Part shown: positions 22,062 to 33,504 of the stretch, one piece after another
How positions within the stretch are numbered: the stretch's first letter is position 1
How the letters are laid out: each line of letters begins with the position of its first letter
Source: Lyophyllum atratum
Lineage: Eukaryota; Basidiomycota; Agaricomycetes; Agaricales; Lyophyllaceae
Direction of reading: 5' to 3'
Assembly: GCA_014905825.1 (NCBI GenBank)
Contig: JACGCN010000002.1
Coordinates: 1,240,001 to 1,304,000 of the forward strand
DNA: 64,000 nucleotides
Translations under genes and position numbers: made by a program
Notes under the pieces: generated by a model
Database searches by the model: none
What the model was told of the DNA's origin: nothing
The model's input: only the letters and a program-made list of their open reading frames with translations

Positions 22062-23149
22062 TCAGATTAAATCCTGCCAGAATAATCGCGTCGCCTGCCG
22101 TTCGTCTTGGTTCTCCATATCATGACCTTCCCACCACTCCCACGACTTCACGGGGCCCCTGTGTTGGCCATTACGATGCAACACCATTGTCTTCTTCTTG
22201 CGGGTGCTGTGGACAGAAGGATCCTCTATGAATACGTCAACCAAGGTCCAAGATCGCTCTTGTGATGGATATATTCTCGCACCTTCATCAGCCACAACAA
22301 CCCACTCAAAGTACTTTTGCGCAAAGTTATAAACGGGTTCGTGGCGAGGAGCTGAACTATTCTGATCATCATCATGACGCGATGTGGGCCGTACCAACAT
22401 TGGTAGCCTTAGCTGATCAAGCTGTGAATCAAAAAGAGCAAATGATACACCCCTAGAATGAAATTCATAGTTAGATTACAGGTACTCCATGTGTGTTGGC
22501 GTCAAGTTACCCGTGTTCGACCTTGGCCCGTCCCCGAAAGAAACGTCGAAGATGATAAGGCATGCGTGATCAAAGATAGGTAGGAGTTTATGGTCCACTT
22601 GGCGCTGCAACGCTATGGTAAACATATGTCTTCAAGTATATAATCACGACGCACGATGTAAGGCCCTCCTTGATAAGAAATAAGCCGATGGCTCGTGTAG
22701 AACGATGAGAGACGGCGAAATAGGAAGCGTAGTCTTGTTGTTTAACCACGCGACATTTTCTTTTTCCAAAGAGTCTGGATCAGGAACAATAAGCATGGAG
22801 AGAAGAAGACACAAGTGGGCTGGAGAGGGCGGGTAGCTATGATAACCGAGCATCAGGATATGACGCACTAAGCACCATGAACAGTGACCAACAAAAGCTT
22901 CACTCTGGAAGATAGGGACGAGACACTTCCAGTGCCTGAGTTCAGCTTCAGCCATTCGTCGTTGTACTGTTGCAGTGCCAGTGTTAGTTTTTGCCGGGAT
23001 GGTGAAATGATAATTGCATGGGACTTGGTGGCTTCAGATGTGCCTGATAGGGATAGATGTACTGGCGCTGAAGGATGGTATATTCCTTTGACAAGTAGCG
23101 TCTTAAATGGCGGCAGGGACGGGCCTGGCTGAGGGACTAGAGAAGGCAT
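22062..23149 (-). CDS. unrecognised multi-exon gene
   Basis: Start MPSLVPQPGPSLPPFKTLL at 23149. The exons read through SGTSEATKSHAIIISPSRQK, PAHLCLLLSMLIVPDP, SLIVLHEPSAYFLSRRALH, FDHACLIIFDVSFGDG, FALFDSQLDQLRLPMLV and YFEWVVVADEGARIYPSQ to the stop at 22062. Two introns have good GT...AG ends (gtgcgt near 22660, gtaact near 22515), but single-base frame corrections are needed near 22930 and at the 22455 junction. Alternating beta strands with hydrophobic HLCLLLSML, LIVLHE and CLIIFDV resemble a RecA-like alpha/beta core, though no Walker A is visible; this is only an impression. Divergent from the pseudokinase gene, 213 bases apart. No function can be given. Confidence 0.5.
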
Positions 23150-23362
23150 GGACCAGGTGCACTTTCTTGGCAATGGATGTCACCGTTGTGGTGAAGGTGG
23201 GCACGTGGTCGCGACTTTTGGCACACGACCACGACTCCCGAGATGCCTTCAACCGAGGGCCGGAGTGTCTGCACAGCATGTATCCACGTCAGGTACAGAC
23301 AAGGCACTACGACAGCCTCACTCGCCGCAGTTTCCTGATATCTGGAAGCTCCTGACTCGTAA

Positions 23363-25449
23363 ATGGGCCCTACTACACAGCTTGTGGTATCTCTTGGCAA
23401 GACTACCGCCCAGATTGTCGCCGAGTTCAGTCTCGTGCCGGGACTCCCTCCAGCTGTCGACCTCCTGGTTGGGATCATTGATCTTTGCGAGAATGTAACG
23501 CAAAACAGGCAAGAGGAATGGCGCCTGCAAACTGATCACTCGCTCACAAACGACCTACACTGGCAGAAACGCTGCTCGATGTCTGCGTGATCGATGTCAC
23601 CAAGTCGTAATCGCGCTCCGGGGCGGATACCAGACCAAGAAACTGGACGGTGTAATGAATATTGCTTTGGAAGACGCTGTTCAGTTCGTTCTCCTTGAAG
23701 TTATCTACCGTGGCCGCGTCTCAAAAACATTTGGCAGCTGCTTGATCGATATCCAGACAAAAATGGATGGATGGGTCCATATTGGAAAGCTCCAGAGTTT
23801 CACGAAGCAAAAATCTATTCAAGGAGAGATCGAGCGTTGCCTCTCCGCGGTAAGCGATTGCTTAATGAAGTTCCAGGTGCATAATTACATTCGACGTGTT
23901 GCCTGGCTGCACTGACGTTGCGAATTACAGTTGGTATCTCAAATGGAAGTACACGGGTGGCAGGTCGAATTTGCGACAAGTGCAAAACTCGACCATATGG
24001 AACTTAAAGAAACGCTTTCCGAAATCAAAATCGCACAGGAGATTGGGAATAATAAGTTGGAAGAGAACATGGAGATGACCCGCCAGATGATGAAAATGAT
24101 GCAAGACGTGCGTATATACACGCATGGGCTCAATGACCTTGCTCAATCGTTTAGGCGAATAGCTCATGGCAGAAAACAAAAGATTAGCGGAGCGCGCACA
24201 TACAGGGATATCAAAGAATTTATGGCAGCTACAAAGTCAATCTGGGGAACTCATGCCAGAACTTCACCTCAAGTCTGGCGAAGTCAAACGAGTCAGCGAG
24301 CAACCAATAAAGTGGACAAATATCGTCGACATATACGAAGGACTATACCTCGAAAGTGAGAAAGTCTATATCAAAGCGCTTCGTGTGGTCGACGCTAACG
24401 AGGACAGTTTGCGAGTGGGTTATTAATCTCATCCTATTGTTGTTCGGAATCTGATTTGTTGCTAGCGTTTTAAGACGGGAGATTAAGATATGGGCCGAGG
24501 TATGGCGTCGTGATCGAGGCGAATTCATTCTACCGTTCTATGGCTTCGCGCAGAACGACGGGCCATTCCCGTGAGTATATTCAGCTAAATCATGTTCATG
24601 CCATTTCCAACGCCATACTACTAGATACATGGTTAGTCCATGGCAGAAAAACGGCAGTGTTCTGGAATATGTCAAGCTACATGACCCTCAGGTTGACTAC
24701 CACCGACTTGTACGCCTTAGATGCAGGTTAACTGAGCGAAGCACTAATATCCTTTGGGAGAGAAGATTACTCGTATTGCTCTCGGAGTTCATTTTCTCCA
24801 TTGTACCATGAAACCACCCATCGTACATGGCGTGATCCGAGCGGTAGGTACGGGTTGAACTAAAATAGCCTCCAATTGACTCCCGCCCAGGAAAATATCT
24901 ATATCAACGACAGTGGCAACCCTCTCCTTGCAGATTTCGGGGTTTCGCAGGTACATTTGTCAAAATCTATCCTTCACTTTATTCTGGACTGAGCAATATC
25001 GTGTAGATCGTGACAGATATTAGTGGGATCCCATTCACTCAGAGCCACGGTGTTATCCAGTCGTATCGTTGGTTTGCACCAGAGGTATGCGTGGGCGAAG
25101 GTCTGCTTTCGCCTAGTTCCGATATCTATGCATATGCCATGACTGTATTGGAGGTAATGGTGGCATCCCTCTGTCTGCTTCCGGTTTGCTGATCTAGGTA
25201 ATCTAGGTGATGACGCACCAACAACCCTATAGTCATATAAGGCATGCCACGGAGGTGGTGATTAAGGCTTCGACGGGCGAGTTCCCACGGCGACCCACAG
25301 AGTCTCGGGTTGTGGGGCGAGGGCTCAATGATAAAATATGGACGCTTTTGACCAAGTGCTGGTCAAGGAAATGGGAAGAGAGACCCACGATTAAAGAAGT
25401 TGTACATCACCTTGCTTCATCTCTTGAGAGGGAACGTCATAGAGTTTGA
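23363..25449 (+). CDS. TKL-like predicted pseudokinase with N-terminal helical bundle (MLKL-like layout)
   Basis: The N-terminal half is all-helical: a hydrophobic helix [21 protein letters not shown], then [21 protein letters not shown], and a long coiled stretch ending in [10 protein letters not shown]. The kinase-like half keeps the ATP-lysine context (VYIKALRVV), DFG (LLADFGVSQ), the APE-type helix (SYRWFAPEV) and TKL C-lobe features ([30 protein letters not shown]). The catalytic loop reads HGVIRAENIY: the proton-acceptor Asp of HRD/HGD is Val, and the glycine loop is degenerate ([11 protein letters not shown]). The first intron is a GC-AG intron (23509-23566). One inserted base near 24473 must be removed before REIKIWAEV. 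Helical bundle plus pseudokinase is the architecture of MLKL, the necroptosis executor; a membrane or signalling role is inference. Confidence 0.85.
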
Positions 25450-25582
25450 AAACTTTCCATACGTTCATTCTTATGTAAATTTGCGCTGAGCTGCAAGTAA
25501 GATGCTTGACCTTGAGTGACATCAGTAACTTCAATATTTACAATTACATCAGCGACTCAACTATAACCTGCTCTCTACCCAA

Positions 25583-25945
25583 ATGTCGGCGCCGGCCCCA
25601 CAGGGTGAAGATGCCTCCTCATTCTTCGCAAACATACTGAAGCCTGGGTCATCCCTCCACCCTACTTTCCTGGCTATCCTTGATGCTGTTTTCGCCTTCC
25701 TATTCCTTGTGTTTATTGCGCTCGCGTTCGTGACATCCGGAAACCCACATATTTTCGCGCTTATGGTGATAGAACTCGCTCTTTGGGCTAGCGTAAAATG
25801 GTGCGTAATATTGGATACATCGTGGATGAGCAAGCAGTGATTTACAACATACAACAGGTTCGTGAATGAGCTGAAGAACACTCCGATACCGGTGGAAGAG
25901 CAGGATAGAGGGGAAGAACTGAAAGAATCGAAAAAGGACTCATAG
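25583..25945 (+). CDS. Pkr1-like V-ATPase assembly membrane protein
   Basis: Two exons, 25583-25800 and 25858-25945, 101 residues. A short polar N-terminus (ANILKPGSSLHPTFL) precedes two membrane spans, AILDAVFAFLFLVFIALAFV and HIFALMVIELALWASVKWFV, and a charged tail ending KESKKDS. The ILKPGSSLHPT segment followed by two helices and LWASVKWF matches the fungal Pkr1 family, an ER membrane factor for V-ATPase Vo assembly. The tail is more acidic than in yeast. The identification rests on layout and a few residues, so another small two-span ER protein is possible. Confidence 0.72.
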
Positions 25946-26068
25946 CGATGCACGTCACCGCCTCGGCCGGTCGCTTTCGTCATACCACCTCTTCGTCCTT
26001 TTCGCGCTTTCCTGTGCCAGCGAAAACACTAGCATTCCCATGAGATTGACTTATTAGCTTGCTATGAA

Positions 26069-26843
26069 TCACCACTCACGTTCACGTTCCGTCGAATCGA
26101 GGCCCTCTCGAAACAATTGTGCTGTATCCCCGGAGGCGCCACCTGCTCCGACTGGACCTAGGGCAGCAAAGTGCTGGGCTTGGTCGATCACTTCTATAAG
26201 ACGCGCGCGAAATGTCTTTAGGAGGAGGAATGTTATGGTGATATGTGTGTGATTTGATGGATGGTGCCTACTTTGGTGAGTACTTCGGCGATCTCATTGG
26301 CCTGCTCTTCGGCCAGTCTTTCCAAACATCAGGGATGCAGTTATGCCCTCGAGAAGCTCCACGTACATGTCGACGATAGCTTTACCAAACCCATACCACA
26401 ATCCACCCGCTCCTACAAGGCCAGCTAGGCGCACGCTCCGTGGCTCGGCTTTCAAAGCGTTCCGAACCCTTGGCCCGAATGCAGTTGGGATGTTGAAGTC
26501 GGCCCAGTCGCTGATAGATCTTATGTCAATCTACGGCTTTTCGACGCGGAAACAAACAAACGAGTAGATGAGAGTAACAGCGAGCCAGAGAGGAAGCTGT
26601 ATTTTAGACAAGGCAGCAATCTGGATGATAGAGTGAGGAACTGAAGGAGAGTTTAGGAAACTAGGACTTGCGTCGCGGTCGGAGCCTCCACCCAAGTGGC
26701 CAAGGTTAGGGAGATCTTGCTTGAAGACGCATTGGATCTTCTAGAGCAATGCGAGTAAGGATCACAGGACTATGCTTCATGTATCGGGTAGCTACCTGAT
26801 TTTGCGCAAGAATGGAATCGATAGAGAAGTAGTCTTGATCCAT
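26069..26843 (-). CDS. psf3: GINS complex subunit Psf3
   Basis: Replication-fork helicase component (CMG: Cdc45-MCM-GINS). Exons 26796-26843, 26562-26740, 26367-26510, 26272-26317 and 26069-26215, total 564 bases, 187 residues, no frame corrections. Signatures: the start MDQDYFSIDSILAQNQ; the GINS-A segment with IQLPLWLAVTLI; FGPRVRNALKAEPRSVRL; and the C-terminal TFRARLIEVIDQAQH. The length is close to the family's about 190. The end (TEREREW) is slightly shorter than some relatives. Head to head with the small mitochondrial gene, starts 94 bases apart. Confidence 0.93.
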
Positions 26844-26937
26844 GCGATTGTGTCATGGAAGTGGTCAAGTCGCGTCGACGCGTTTCGGAGAATCGCAGAG
26901 GGTTCCCACGAGCAATTGTCATTTACTATAGAGCATC

Positions 26938-27483
26938 ATGATACCACGGCTGCTTGCAACCTCTCTCGCCAGGACAGCGCGCCCAGCTCTTTATATCCCA
27001 TGCCGTCTCCGCTGTACCCATTATCAGCGCTCCTTTTCAAGCACTCCGCGAGCCCGGTCGGACGATAGCCTCGCAGCCTTTACGGCAGCTTTCCAGAAGA
27101 CTGCGGTATTTAAGAAGTTGGCGAGCCATCCCGAGGCTATCAAGGCGCTTGAAGACTTGACACGAATGCTACAAGAAGCAGGTATGACCTGAATGCCGAC
27201 CGGCAACGGTAAACTGAATCACTTTATCAAGGCGTCGACTTGACCTCTGGGAAGAAACCTTCGACACTGAAGATGGCGAAACTTGCTATGAACTCAAGGT
27301 TCCGAGAGCAGATGAAGAAGATGGCGGAAGAAATGAATAAGGCTGGTGTGGATTTCAATTCCAAGGTGCGCTCAATGCTCCCCATGAGGCTATGTAGCAG
27401 CTTGGAAGACGAACTGACTCGCTGCTCAGGAGGTCCAGGACGAGATATTGGCTCTTAAAAAGGCGGCGGAACCTCCAAAATAA
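26938..27483 (+). CDS. small mitochondrial-targeted protein of unknown function
   Basis: Exons 26938-27181, 27232-27365 and 27430-27483. The N-terminus MIPRLLATSLARTARPALYI, then RSFSSTPRARS, is a clear mitochondrial presequence with a likely cleavage site near FSSTP. The mature part is helical: FTAAFQKTAVFKKLASHPEA, ALEDLTRMLQEAGVDL, KKMAEEMNKAGVDF and EVQDEILALKKA. No cysteines, metal sites or membrane span. No family was recognised; it looks like a soluble or peripheral matrix protein. Confidence 0.75.
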
Positions 27484-27680
27484 CCACCTCTGTTGTAATT
27501 ATAATACATTCTATGCAAACAACTCCTCCAGCAGTTGAATTCGGAATATGTGGCGGGGCAGGCGTACGGAAGTACCCCGTTCCTCCGAATCCTCGGCGCT
27601 CCTGACATCGTCACGTGATACTTTTTGTACGCGACTTCGCGCGTTATCGCTTCGTCCTCAACTCATTGCATGTTTCAAAA

Positions 27681-29891
27681 TGCAAGCCTCCTCTTCGATG
27701 TTAGCTACCCCTTATGCCCCTGAAATCCGTCCATATACTGTCCAAGAAACTCTAGAACGCCCCTTGCCGCAGATTCCCTTCTACTCCATCGAATATCCGG
27801 GCTACGTTCGTCCAACATCTGTACCACTTGCAGTCTCAAATCTAGGCGGCCAATCTACGCTCGACGATGCTTTCAAGCGCGCCGCATCTAAACAAGAAAC
27901 TCTAATGGAACTCAAGCTGAGACCAGACCAGCCATTTGCACATCCTGTTCCTGGAGACGTCGTAGCCACAAACAATATCCTCCTCAAGGTTGTGAAGAAA
28001 CGGAGGAGAAAAAGAACAGATGAAGGAATGGACGATGGAGCCATTGGTGAGTATACCGCGGAGGCAGTTGGAATAATCCCCAAAACTGCTCGATTCCGAA
28101 GTGAGTGCATCGGAATCGTCTTCATTCAACCTTTCTTATGTGGCTGTCAGGCATGGTTGACTATCAATACCAGCCGGATATGTCTGATCCTGTGTCAAAG
28201 CTCCGCGTTGCAATGGATAGCATGGATGGTGAGATTTTATTCTTGTTGGTAAACTGACATTTACAACTCCAGATCCCTGCAGTCGAGACGTTAGAATCCT
28301 ACGTCATTCCAGAAGAGAAGGCGGACTATATGGTTCCCGTCGAAGGGATGACATCCGAAACAGACATGGACGTCGACGTGAATCTTGACCCACAATTGAC
28401 TGGAGTACCTCTGCCTCCATCCCGATCAAACACCCAATCCCCAGCAAAATCGGCTATGAGAAGCAACCTACGGCTCTTTCCACCTCCCTTGTTCAGTCGC
28501 CAGACGATACCACAAGCCTACAAGTCAGATATTATCCTTTTTCCTGGCTCGGGCTATCTCATTATTTATTCCTATGCAGCTTTAAATCTAACACAGCGTC
28601 AATGGTATCGACGTCTGTCGACGAAGCGACAGGCGAGGAGAAGAAGCGACTGATCAACAGAATGCGCTGGAAAGGATATGGCCCCGCCAGCATCATGTTC
28701 AGTGATGCAATCGTGCGTTCTACCCTTTGGTTGTGTGAATTACTGGAAAATACCTGTTGTAGGTCCCAGATAAGCCTCCGCAGGTAGTGGAAGAGGGCCG
28801 TAACCTTATTGACCTGAAAATCCTCAAGAAACTTGAAGCTGTAAGTCCCTGCGCACACTTGAGCCAAGCGAGCCTTAAGCAACTCCCAATAGCTCTTCGT
28901 TGAACGCCCGGTCTGGACGCGAATGTCTCTCTTCAACCAACTTGCTCCGAGTGAGACCCGCGAGATCCTGAAGTAAGTCTGACATTGAATGGCTCCCGAT
29001 AAGTATTAACATTATCACGCTAGTTCCAAAGCCCTTCTTCCCCTCGTCTGTTATGTCTTCCAAGACGGTCCCTGGCGCGACACGCTCGTCCGGTTCAGTT
29101 ACGATCCTCGAAAAGATCGAAGTGCTCGGTTGTACGTGTGTCGCAACTTCCTTGCCCTCGCAGGATACCCATTTTTCTCAGTTACCAACGTCTTTATTTC
29201 CGCAACGCGAATCACCCTATCGCAAGACCATCTGTTATTACTCGTCGGCAAGATCGCTCCGCTGCTAATGTGCAAATCCGAGCGATGGAAGAAGGGACTG
29301 AGAAAGAGGCAGACAGAAAGTAAGTCGTATCAGCATATGTGATGGGCGCATGATATCCTGACGCATTGCACTGCAGGAGATCCCACATATTCGACGGACA
29401 GTCCGTCACGAAAGAGACGGCCGCGTTCCAGTTGTGCGATATCTCTGATCCAATGCTCAAGGAGATGATCGACGACCCCGACGATCTGCGAGAAGAATGC
29501 AATGTACGTGCCACAACACCCCAAAATATCCCTCCGAACTTAGAGCCGGCAGGAACGTGACGGGTGGTATACATCGCATGCATTCGAGAGGATAAAGACG
29601 GTGCTCCGCCACAAGTTTTTTTCACTCCTGGAAGGACACCCAGCCACGGACGAAGAATGCCGGGCACTGTTAACAAGCAATGAAGGATCGGTGAAGGCGA
29701 CGGTAGCCACCAGGAGCCATAAGCTGAGAGCAGGCAAGCATAACATGGCGAAGGGTGCGCTGAGGCCAGAAGATGCTGCGGTACGTCATTTCTCCCAATA
29801 CAATGCCAGGGTTCGTCTGAGGATGTTGCAGGCGATGCGCTTGAGAGCTACGCTAGATCGGAATGCGAAAACATTGCAGAGCCTCCGGTAA
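27681..29891 (+). CDS. TFIIIC subunit Tfc1/GTF3C5 (tau95-like)
   Basis: RNA polymerase III initiation factor that binds the A box of tRNA genes. About ten exons, among them 27681-28100, 28151-28228 and 28283 onward; all joints keep frame. The first domain (triple-barrel half that dimerises with Tfc7) reads FYSIEYPGYVRPTS and TLMELKLRPDQPFAHPV, GDVVATNNILLKVVKKRRRK. The conserved central block includes SMVDYQYQPDMSDPV, WKGYGPASIMFSDAIVPDKP, IDLKILKKLEALFVERPVW, VCYVFQDGPWRDTLVRFSYD and FYQRLYFRNANHPIARPSV. The C-terminal section has the expected acidic then basic character (WYTSHAFERIKTVLRHKFF). The start follows the rule of first ATG before the barrel. Confidence 0.88.
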
Positions 29892-30108
29892 CAGATGAAT
29901 TAGCGTTTCTTGAAGCCTGTCCTGAGTTAAGGATGATTTGTTAGTCGACTTAATTTGCCATGGCTCTGCGTGCTTTCGAATGGTTTTTTTTTGTTGTTTC
30001 GTAAAGCGATCTAAGCATAGTGGTTGCATATGCATAACATATCGATGATACGCCGTCCTCCTGGCCACCCCCAACACAGAAAAACGTCGAGGCGAGAATA
30101 CAATGCGA

Positions 30109-30517
30109 TCATGATGTTGCAGCTTCTCTTTGTTCTTGGCGTGCTTTGATCTAGAGAAATCGTCAGTTCAGAGTCAAGTGTCACATTCAAGCCCACGCAC
30201 CGTTCCAGCAAGAGCGTGCTTAGCGTTGCGACGGAACTAAAAACGAAGATAACTATATCAGCTCCCACTCCTAGATCTGCGGTCCAGACGCATAATACCT
30301 TGGCGTCAACCTAGAACAACGACTCAAATTAGTCCAGGCTGCTAAAGAAACACGGACAGCACATACACCCCTCAACGAACGCGAACGGAAAGACGCAGGC
30401 CTTTTGATACCATTCTTGTGGGCCTTCTTGCTCTGGTTGTGGTTGGTGTGGCTGGAAACTGATAAGCAGAGATTCACACATAGAGCCGAGGCAGACACAC
30501 TTCTTAGATTTGGCCAT
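30109..30517 (-). CDS. rpl29: 60S ribosomal protein eL29
   Basis: Exons 30501-30517, 30367-30451, a 12-base exon 30299-30310, 30201-30236 and 30109-30150; total 192 bases, 63 residues, in frame. The start MAKSKNHTNHNQSKKAHKN and GIKRPASFRSRSLRGV are the eL29 signature; the 12-base exon encodes VDAK, the next FRRNAKHALAGT, and the last IKARQEQREAATS. Small basic protein of the large subunit near the exit-tunnel side. Five exons for 63 codons is an extreme intron density even here. Confidence 0.95.
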
Positions 30518-30967
30518 GGCGACGTTAAGGACGGTCTTGAACTTGCTGGACTATGCGGGCGTGCTGATTGGGGAATTTCGAGACTGGCAACACAGCCACT
30601 GTGGCTGATGATGAACTGTGCAGCTCCTTCCATTTACGGTAAGCACGTTGACCACCGTGCGGAATTTGCCGAGAGTTTGTAGTGCTCTGACCCAGCTTTG
30701 ACCCATAATAAGGATTGCGGTGCATGGCAATGCTCTCTTCACGCAGTCTCCCCGTTACGACGCCCCAAATCGCCGTGTCTGGTTGATTTCCTCCTTCTCC
30801 TGGCACTGCTATCAACACCACACGCAATGTGACAGCACTGGTAGCGATGGAGTCATCGATTATTGATGGAGTCTGGTGATTATGGTATTGCCGCACTGCG
30901 CGCTACGATGCTGCTATATAATTAGCGCTGAACGTCGATTCGTTTCTCTATTAAATGCCCTGCTACT
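30518..30967. other. divergent promoter spacer
   Basis: About 450 bases between the start of eL29 (minus) and the start of the first paralogue gene (plus). No further gene seen; it should hold the promoter of a highly expressed ribosomal gene. Confidence 0.5.
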
Positions 30968-31873
30968 ATGGATCCTGAACTTCACGAGCGGACTTTCACC
31001 ATCACATTCGAAGAAGACCTCTACAAACTTGTCGAGAACCAAGGAGTATACCGTGCACGCTCCCTATTCCGATCGCGAGATGCAGCAAAGGAGGCACACC
31101 CTGATCCGGCGGTATCTGCGGAGCCTGATTACCTCGTCGCCGAGGCAGAGATATCCGATTCGTATCTCTCAGCCACACTCGACACAATCCAACCTCTAGG
31201 TGATCGTAAATCACTTCTCACTCTAAACATCGCCTGCCATCCTGCACCGGGACGGCGGTACGTGAATGCTACCATCATATGGCAAATATCATCCCCACCA
31301 CCTGACTCGACGAAGCCGACAATGATCTTGCCTGCCCCGAAGATCATCACTCTTGCGCCACAACATAGTGTCGGTGGATGGACTGAGGAACAGACGAGGT
31401 TGCTATGGGGCCTGTCGGTCCCTGTGGGCGTTGGATTTGGTGGTGCCTCTGTGAGCGTTGAACCTTCAGCGGAGAAACAGACAGAGAAGGCTGTAATGCA
31501 TGCGATGACGATTCTCGGCACCGTACGAAGCGGTGGGACTCGGGCTCACTGGACGGTTGAGGAAAACAAGAGCAGTGAGAGGGGAATACCGTCCCACTTC
31601 CAACTAGCCATTGTCGTCGAACACAATGCGCCCTTCTTATCAGATATGGATGTCAAGGCAGAGTTAGGTGGGGGCCTCTGGCCGACTTTCGTGCAGGCCA
31701 AGAAAGGGCGGAACAGAAATGGGCTGAAGAGAGTCATTGATGTGGAGCGTTGGAAATGTGGGGAGGTTCGGTGGGAGCCTGGGGAACAAGGGTGGAAGAA
31801 ATATGTCGCGGGGCTCACAGGGGAAGTATCTGAAGTCATGGTCGAGTTTGGTCAAGCAGTTGTCCGACCTTGA
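30968..31873 (+). CDS. paralogue 1 of an unrecognised ~300-residue family flanking the CHAT protease
   Basis: Intronless, 301 residues, fully open. Likely beta-sandwich-rich: TLDTIQPLGDRKSLLTLNIA, RRYVNATIIWQISSP, KIITLAPQHSVGGWTEEQTR, LLWGLSVPVGVGFGGASVSV, HWTVEENKSSERGIPSHFQL, AIVVEHNAPFLSDMDVKAEL, and a C-terminal helix. It shares these blocks in order with the gene at 37000-37865 (same GGWTEEQT.LLWG, WTVEEN.SS.RGIPSHFQLA and the ending AVVRP). No signal peptide, membrane helix or catalytic motif. The family was not recognised; blocks of this kind occur in uncharacterised fungal proteins (from memory, not checked). Confidence 0.85.
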   Translation: MDPELHERTFTITFEEDLYKLVENQGVYRARSLFRSRDAAKEAHPDPAVSAEPDYLVAEAEISDSYLSATLDTIQPLGDRKSLLTLNIACHPAPGRRYVNATIIWQISSPPPDSTKPTMILPAPKIITLAPQHSVGGWTEEQTRLLWGLSVPVGVGFGGASVSVEPSAEKQTEKAVMHAMTILGTVRSGGTRAHWTVEENKSSERGIPSHFQLAIVVEHNAPFLSDMDVKAELGGGLWPTFVQAKKGRNRNGLKRVIDVERWKCGEVRWEPGEQGWKKYVAGLTGEVSEVMVEFGQAVVRP

Positions 31874-31951
31874 GAGTGCTGGTAAGATAAATTGAATTAT
31901 GACTGAAGTATCGAAGAATATATATCGTACATAAGTATAAAATGAATGCTA

Positions 31952-33101
31952 TCAGTACGCGACAGGCCCAGGTCTTAGTCCCATAAATACCTTCCATGTC
32001 CTATCTGGGTATACCTCCGCTCGGAGCCCCAGAAACTTTCGATGACCTCCGAGGACATCTACCCTCATATAACCATTTCTCCGGGCGACAGCTCTCAATT
32101 CATGCCCGTCACGGATTCTTAGTCTCGCAGAACGCTCAAGGTTGGTCATCCCACCACCCATTCGTACGCGTAAGACGTCTTCGTTGGTCAACGGTTTACG
32201 CATGTACTCGAAGATCGCGTCGAGAACGTCACGCGCCGAGATATCAGCCCTCTCAATGATGATGGGACCCCAACTCTCCATCCACGATGCGAGAAGAGCA
32301 TGATCGGAATAGATCCATATTTGGGATGTAACCGGGACGGTCGCTGGACCTGAGAGATCCGGCGTTACCAGCACTTGACGCCCCGTTAGCTTCCTTGCTT
32401 GCTCTGCACGATGGCTGATATCCCATTCCAGTGCCGCGATTGCAGGGTTCACTGGATTATATACAAGCACGGGATGGATACGGATGGGCACTGGTGTACC
32501 GAAAGGCACAGCTGGAAAGGTACCGGGCTCTAGATTTTCTGGAAACCGAAATTGCCATGCGTTGGCGCACGGGATGGCGAGAGGGACGACAGGCGCGGCC
32601 GGCCACACAGGAGTGCATGGCATGCACGCGGGCAGTACAGGTATACATTGAGGTTGTGTCCATGGCGTCGTTTGCGGCATGGCGAGAGGGACGACAGGCG
32701 TGGTCGGCCACACGGGAGGGCGCGGGGGCAGTGGGGGTATATATGGAGGTTGTGTCCATGGAGTCGTTTGCGGCATGGCGAGAGGAACGGCAGGCGTGGA
32801 CGGCCATATGGGAGTGCACGCGAAAAATGCAGGCATAGATTGAGGTTGTGTCCATGGAGTCTGTTGTACGAATTGAACAGGGTGTACGAATGCTGGTGAT
32901 AAAGGAGTCGCAGGGTATAGTGGAGGCCTCACTGTGGAGACTGGACAACTAGATGATCAACACGCGAACGAAGTATTCCGAAATAGAACCGGACAACTCA
33001 CCGAAAGGGGTATTAACGTTTCTTGGCTCACCCGGCCTTCTTCGAGGGATTGGTATCCCTCGCGGCTGGTAATGATCCCAAAACCTGTAGGGGGTAGGCA
33101 T
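31952..33101 (-). CDS. DUF6699 protein with proline-rich tandem repeats
   Basis: Exons 33002-33101 (MPTPYRFWDHYQPRGIPIPR) and 31952-32931. After a Pro/Thr-rich repeat region (units ending TTPWTQP, 32 residues each) comes the conserved C-terminal domain: ALEWDISHRAEQARKLTG, ATVPVTSQIWIYS, WGPIIIERADISARDVLDAI, FEYMRKPLTNEDVLRV, ending ..DRTWKVFMGLRPGPVAY. This matches the Agaricomycete DUF6699 pattern (W-D-I...PAT.P......I....I.ARDVL..I...L). Function unknown. Convergent with paralogue 1 (stops 79 bases apart). Confidence 0.8.
32567..32880. repeat. coding minisatellite, 96-base period
   Basis: Three copies of a 96-base unit whose aggttgtgtccatgg starts fall at 32651, 32747 and 32843, plus a partial copy on the left. 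They encode the 32-residue Pro-rich repeats in the DUF6699 protein. Copies differ at several bases, so the array is not recent. Confidence 0.85.
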
Positions 33102-33504
33102 GAAGACGATGGGGTGGGCGAGAGGGTGAATGGTAGAGGGGTGCAGGCTTAGATCGTCTCTTATCGATCCATTGTGGGCGCGCGCAGATCAAGTTCAGAC
33201 TAAACCCGGAGCTTCACCACGAGGTTTAGAGAACACGCATGTAGGTTCACAACAGAACAAAGTAACTGAGAAGACTATAGCAGTCGAGCGTCGTCAGGGG
33301 AGGGAGACATAAGGGCAGAGTTTTCGACAGATGGATACGACGAACGATAATACAGAGCAAAGCAGAACAAGAGCGAAGGAGGAGAATAAGAACGTTTATG
33401 GAAGGAAAGGTGGATATGTATTCATGTGATCACATCAACCCGGTGGCGGTGAAGCATGTTGCCGAAAAGGAAATTCTCATACCAAGTACTAGCACAGCGT
33501 CTAA
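33102..33504. other. spacer between DUF6699 and the CHAT gene
   Basis: About 400 bases holding the 5' side of the DUF6699 gene and the 3' end of the CHAT protease gene. No coding or RNA feature seen. Confidence 0.5.

Noticed and set aside
30968..31873. The 301-residue protein as a gasdermin-like pore former
   Set aside because: Tempting because fungal gasdermin-like genes lie near proteases, but no gasdermin signature could be recognised by eye; only the neighbourhood suggests it.
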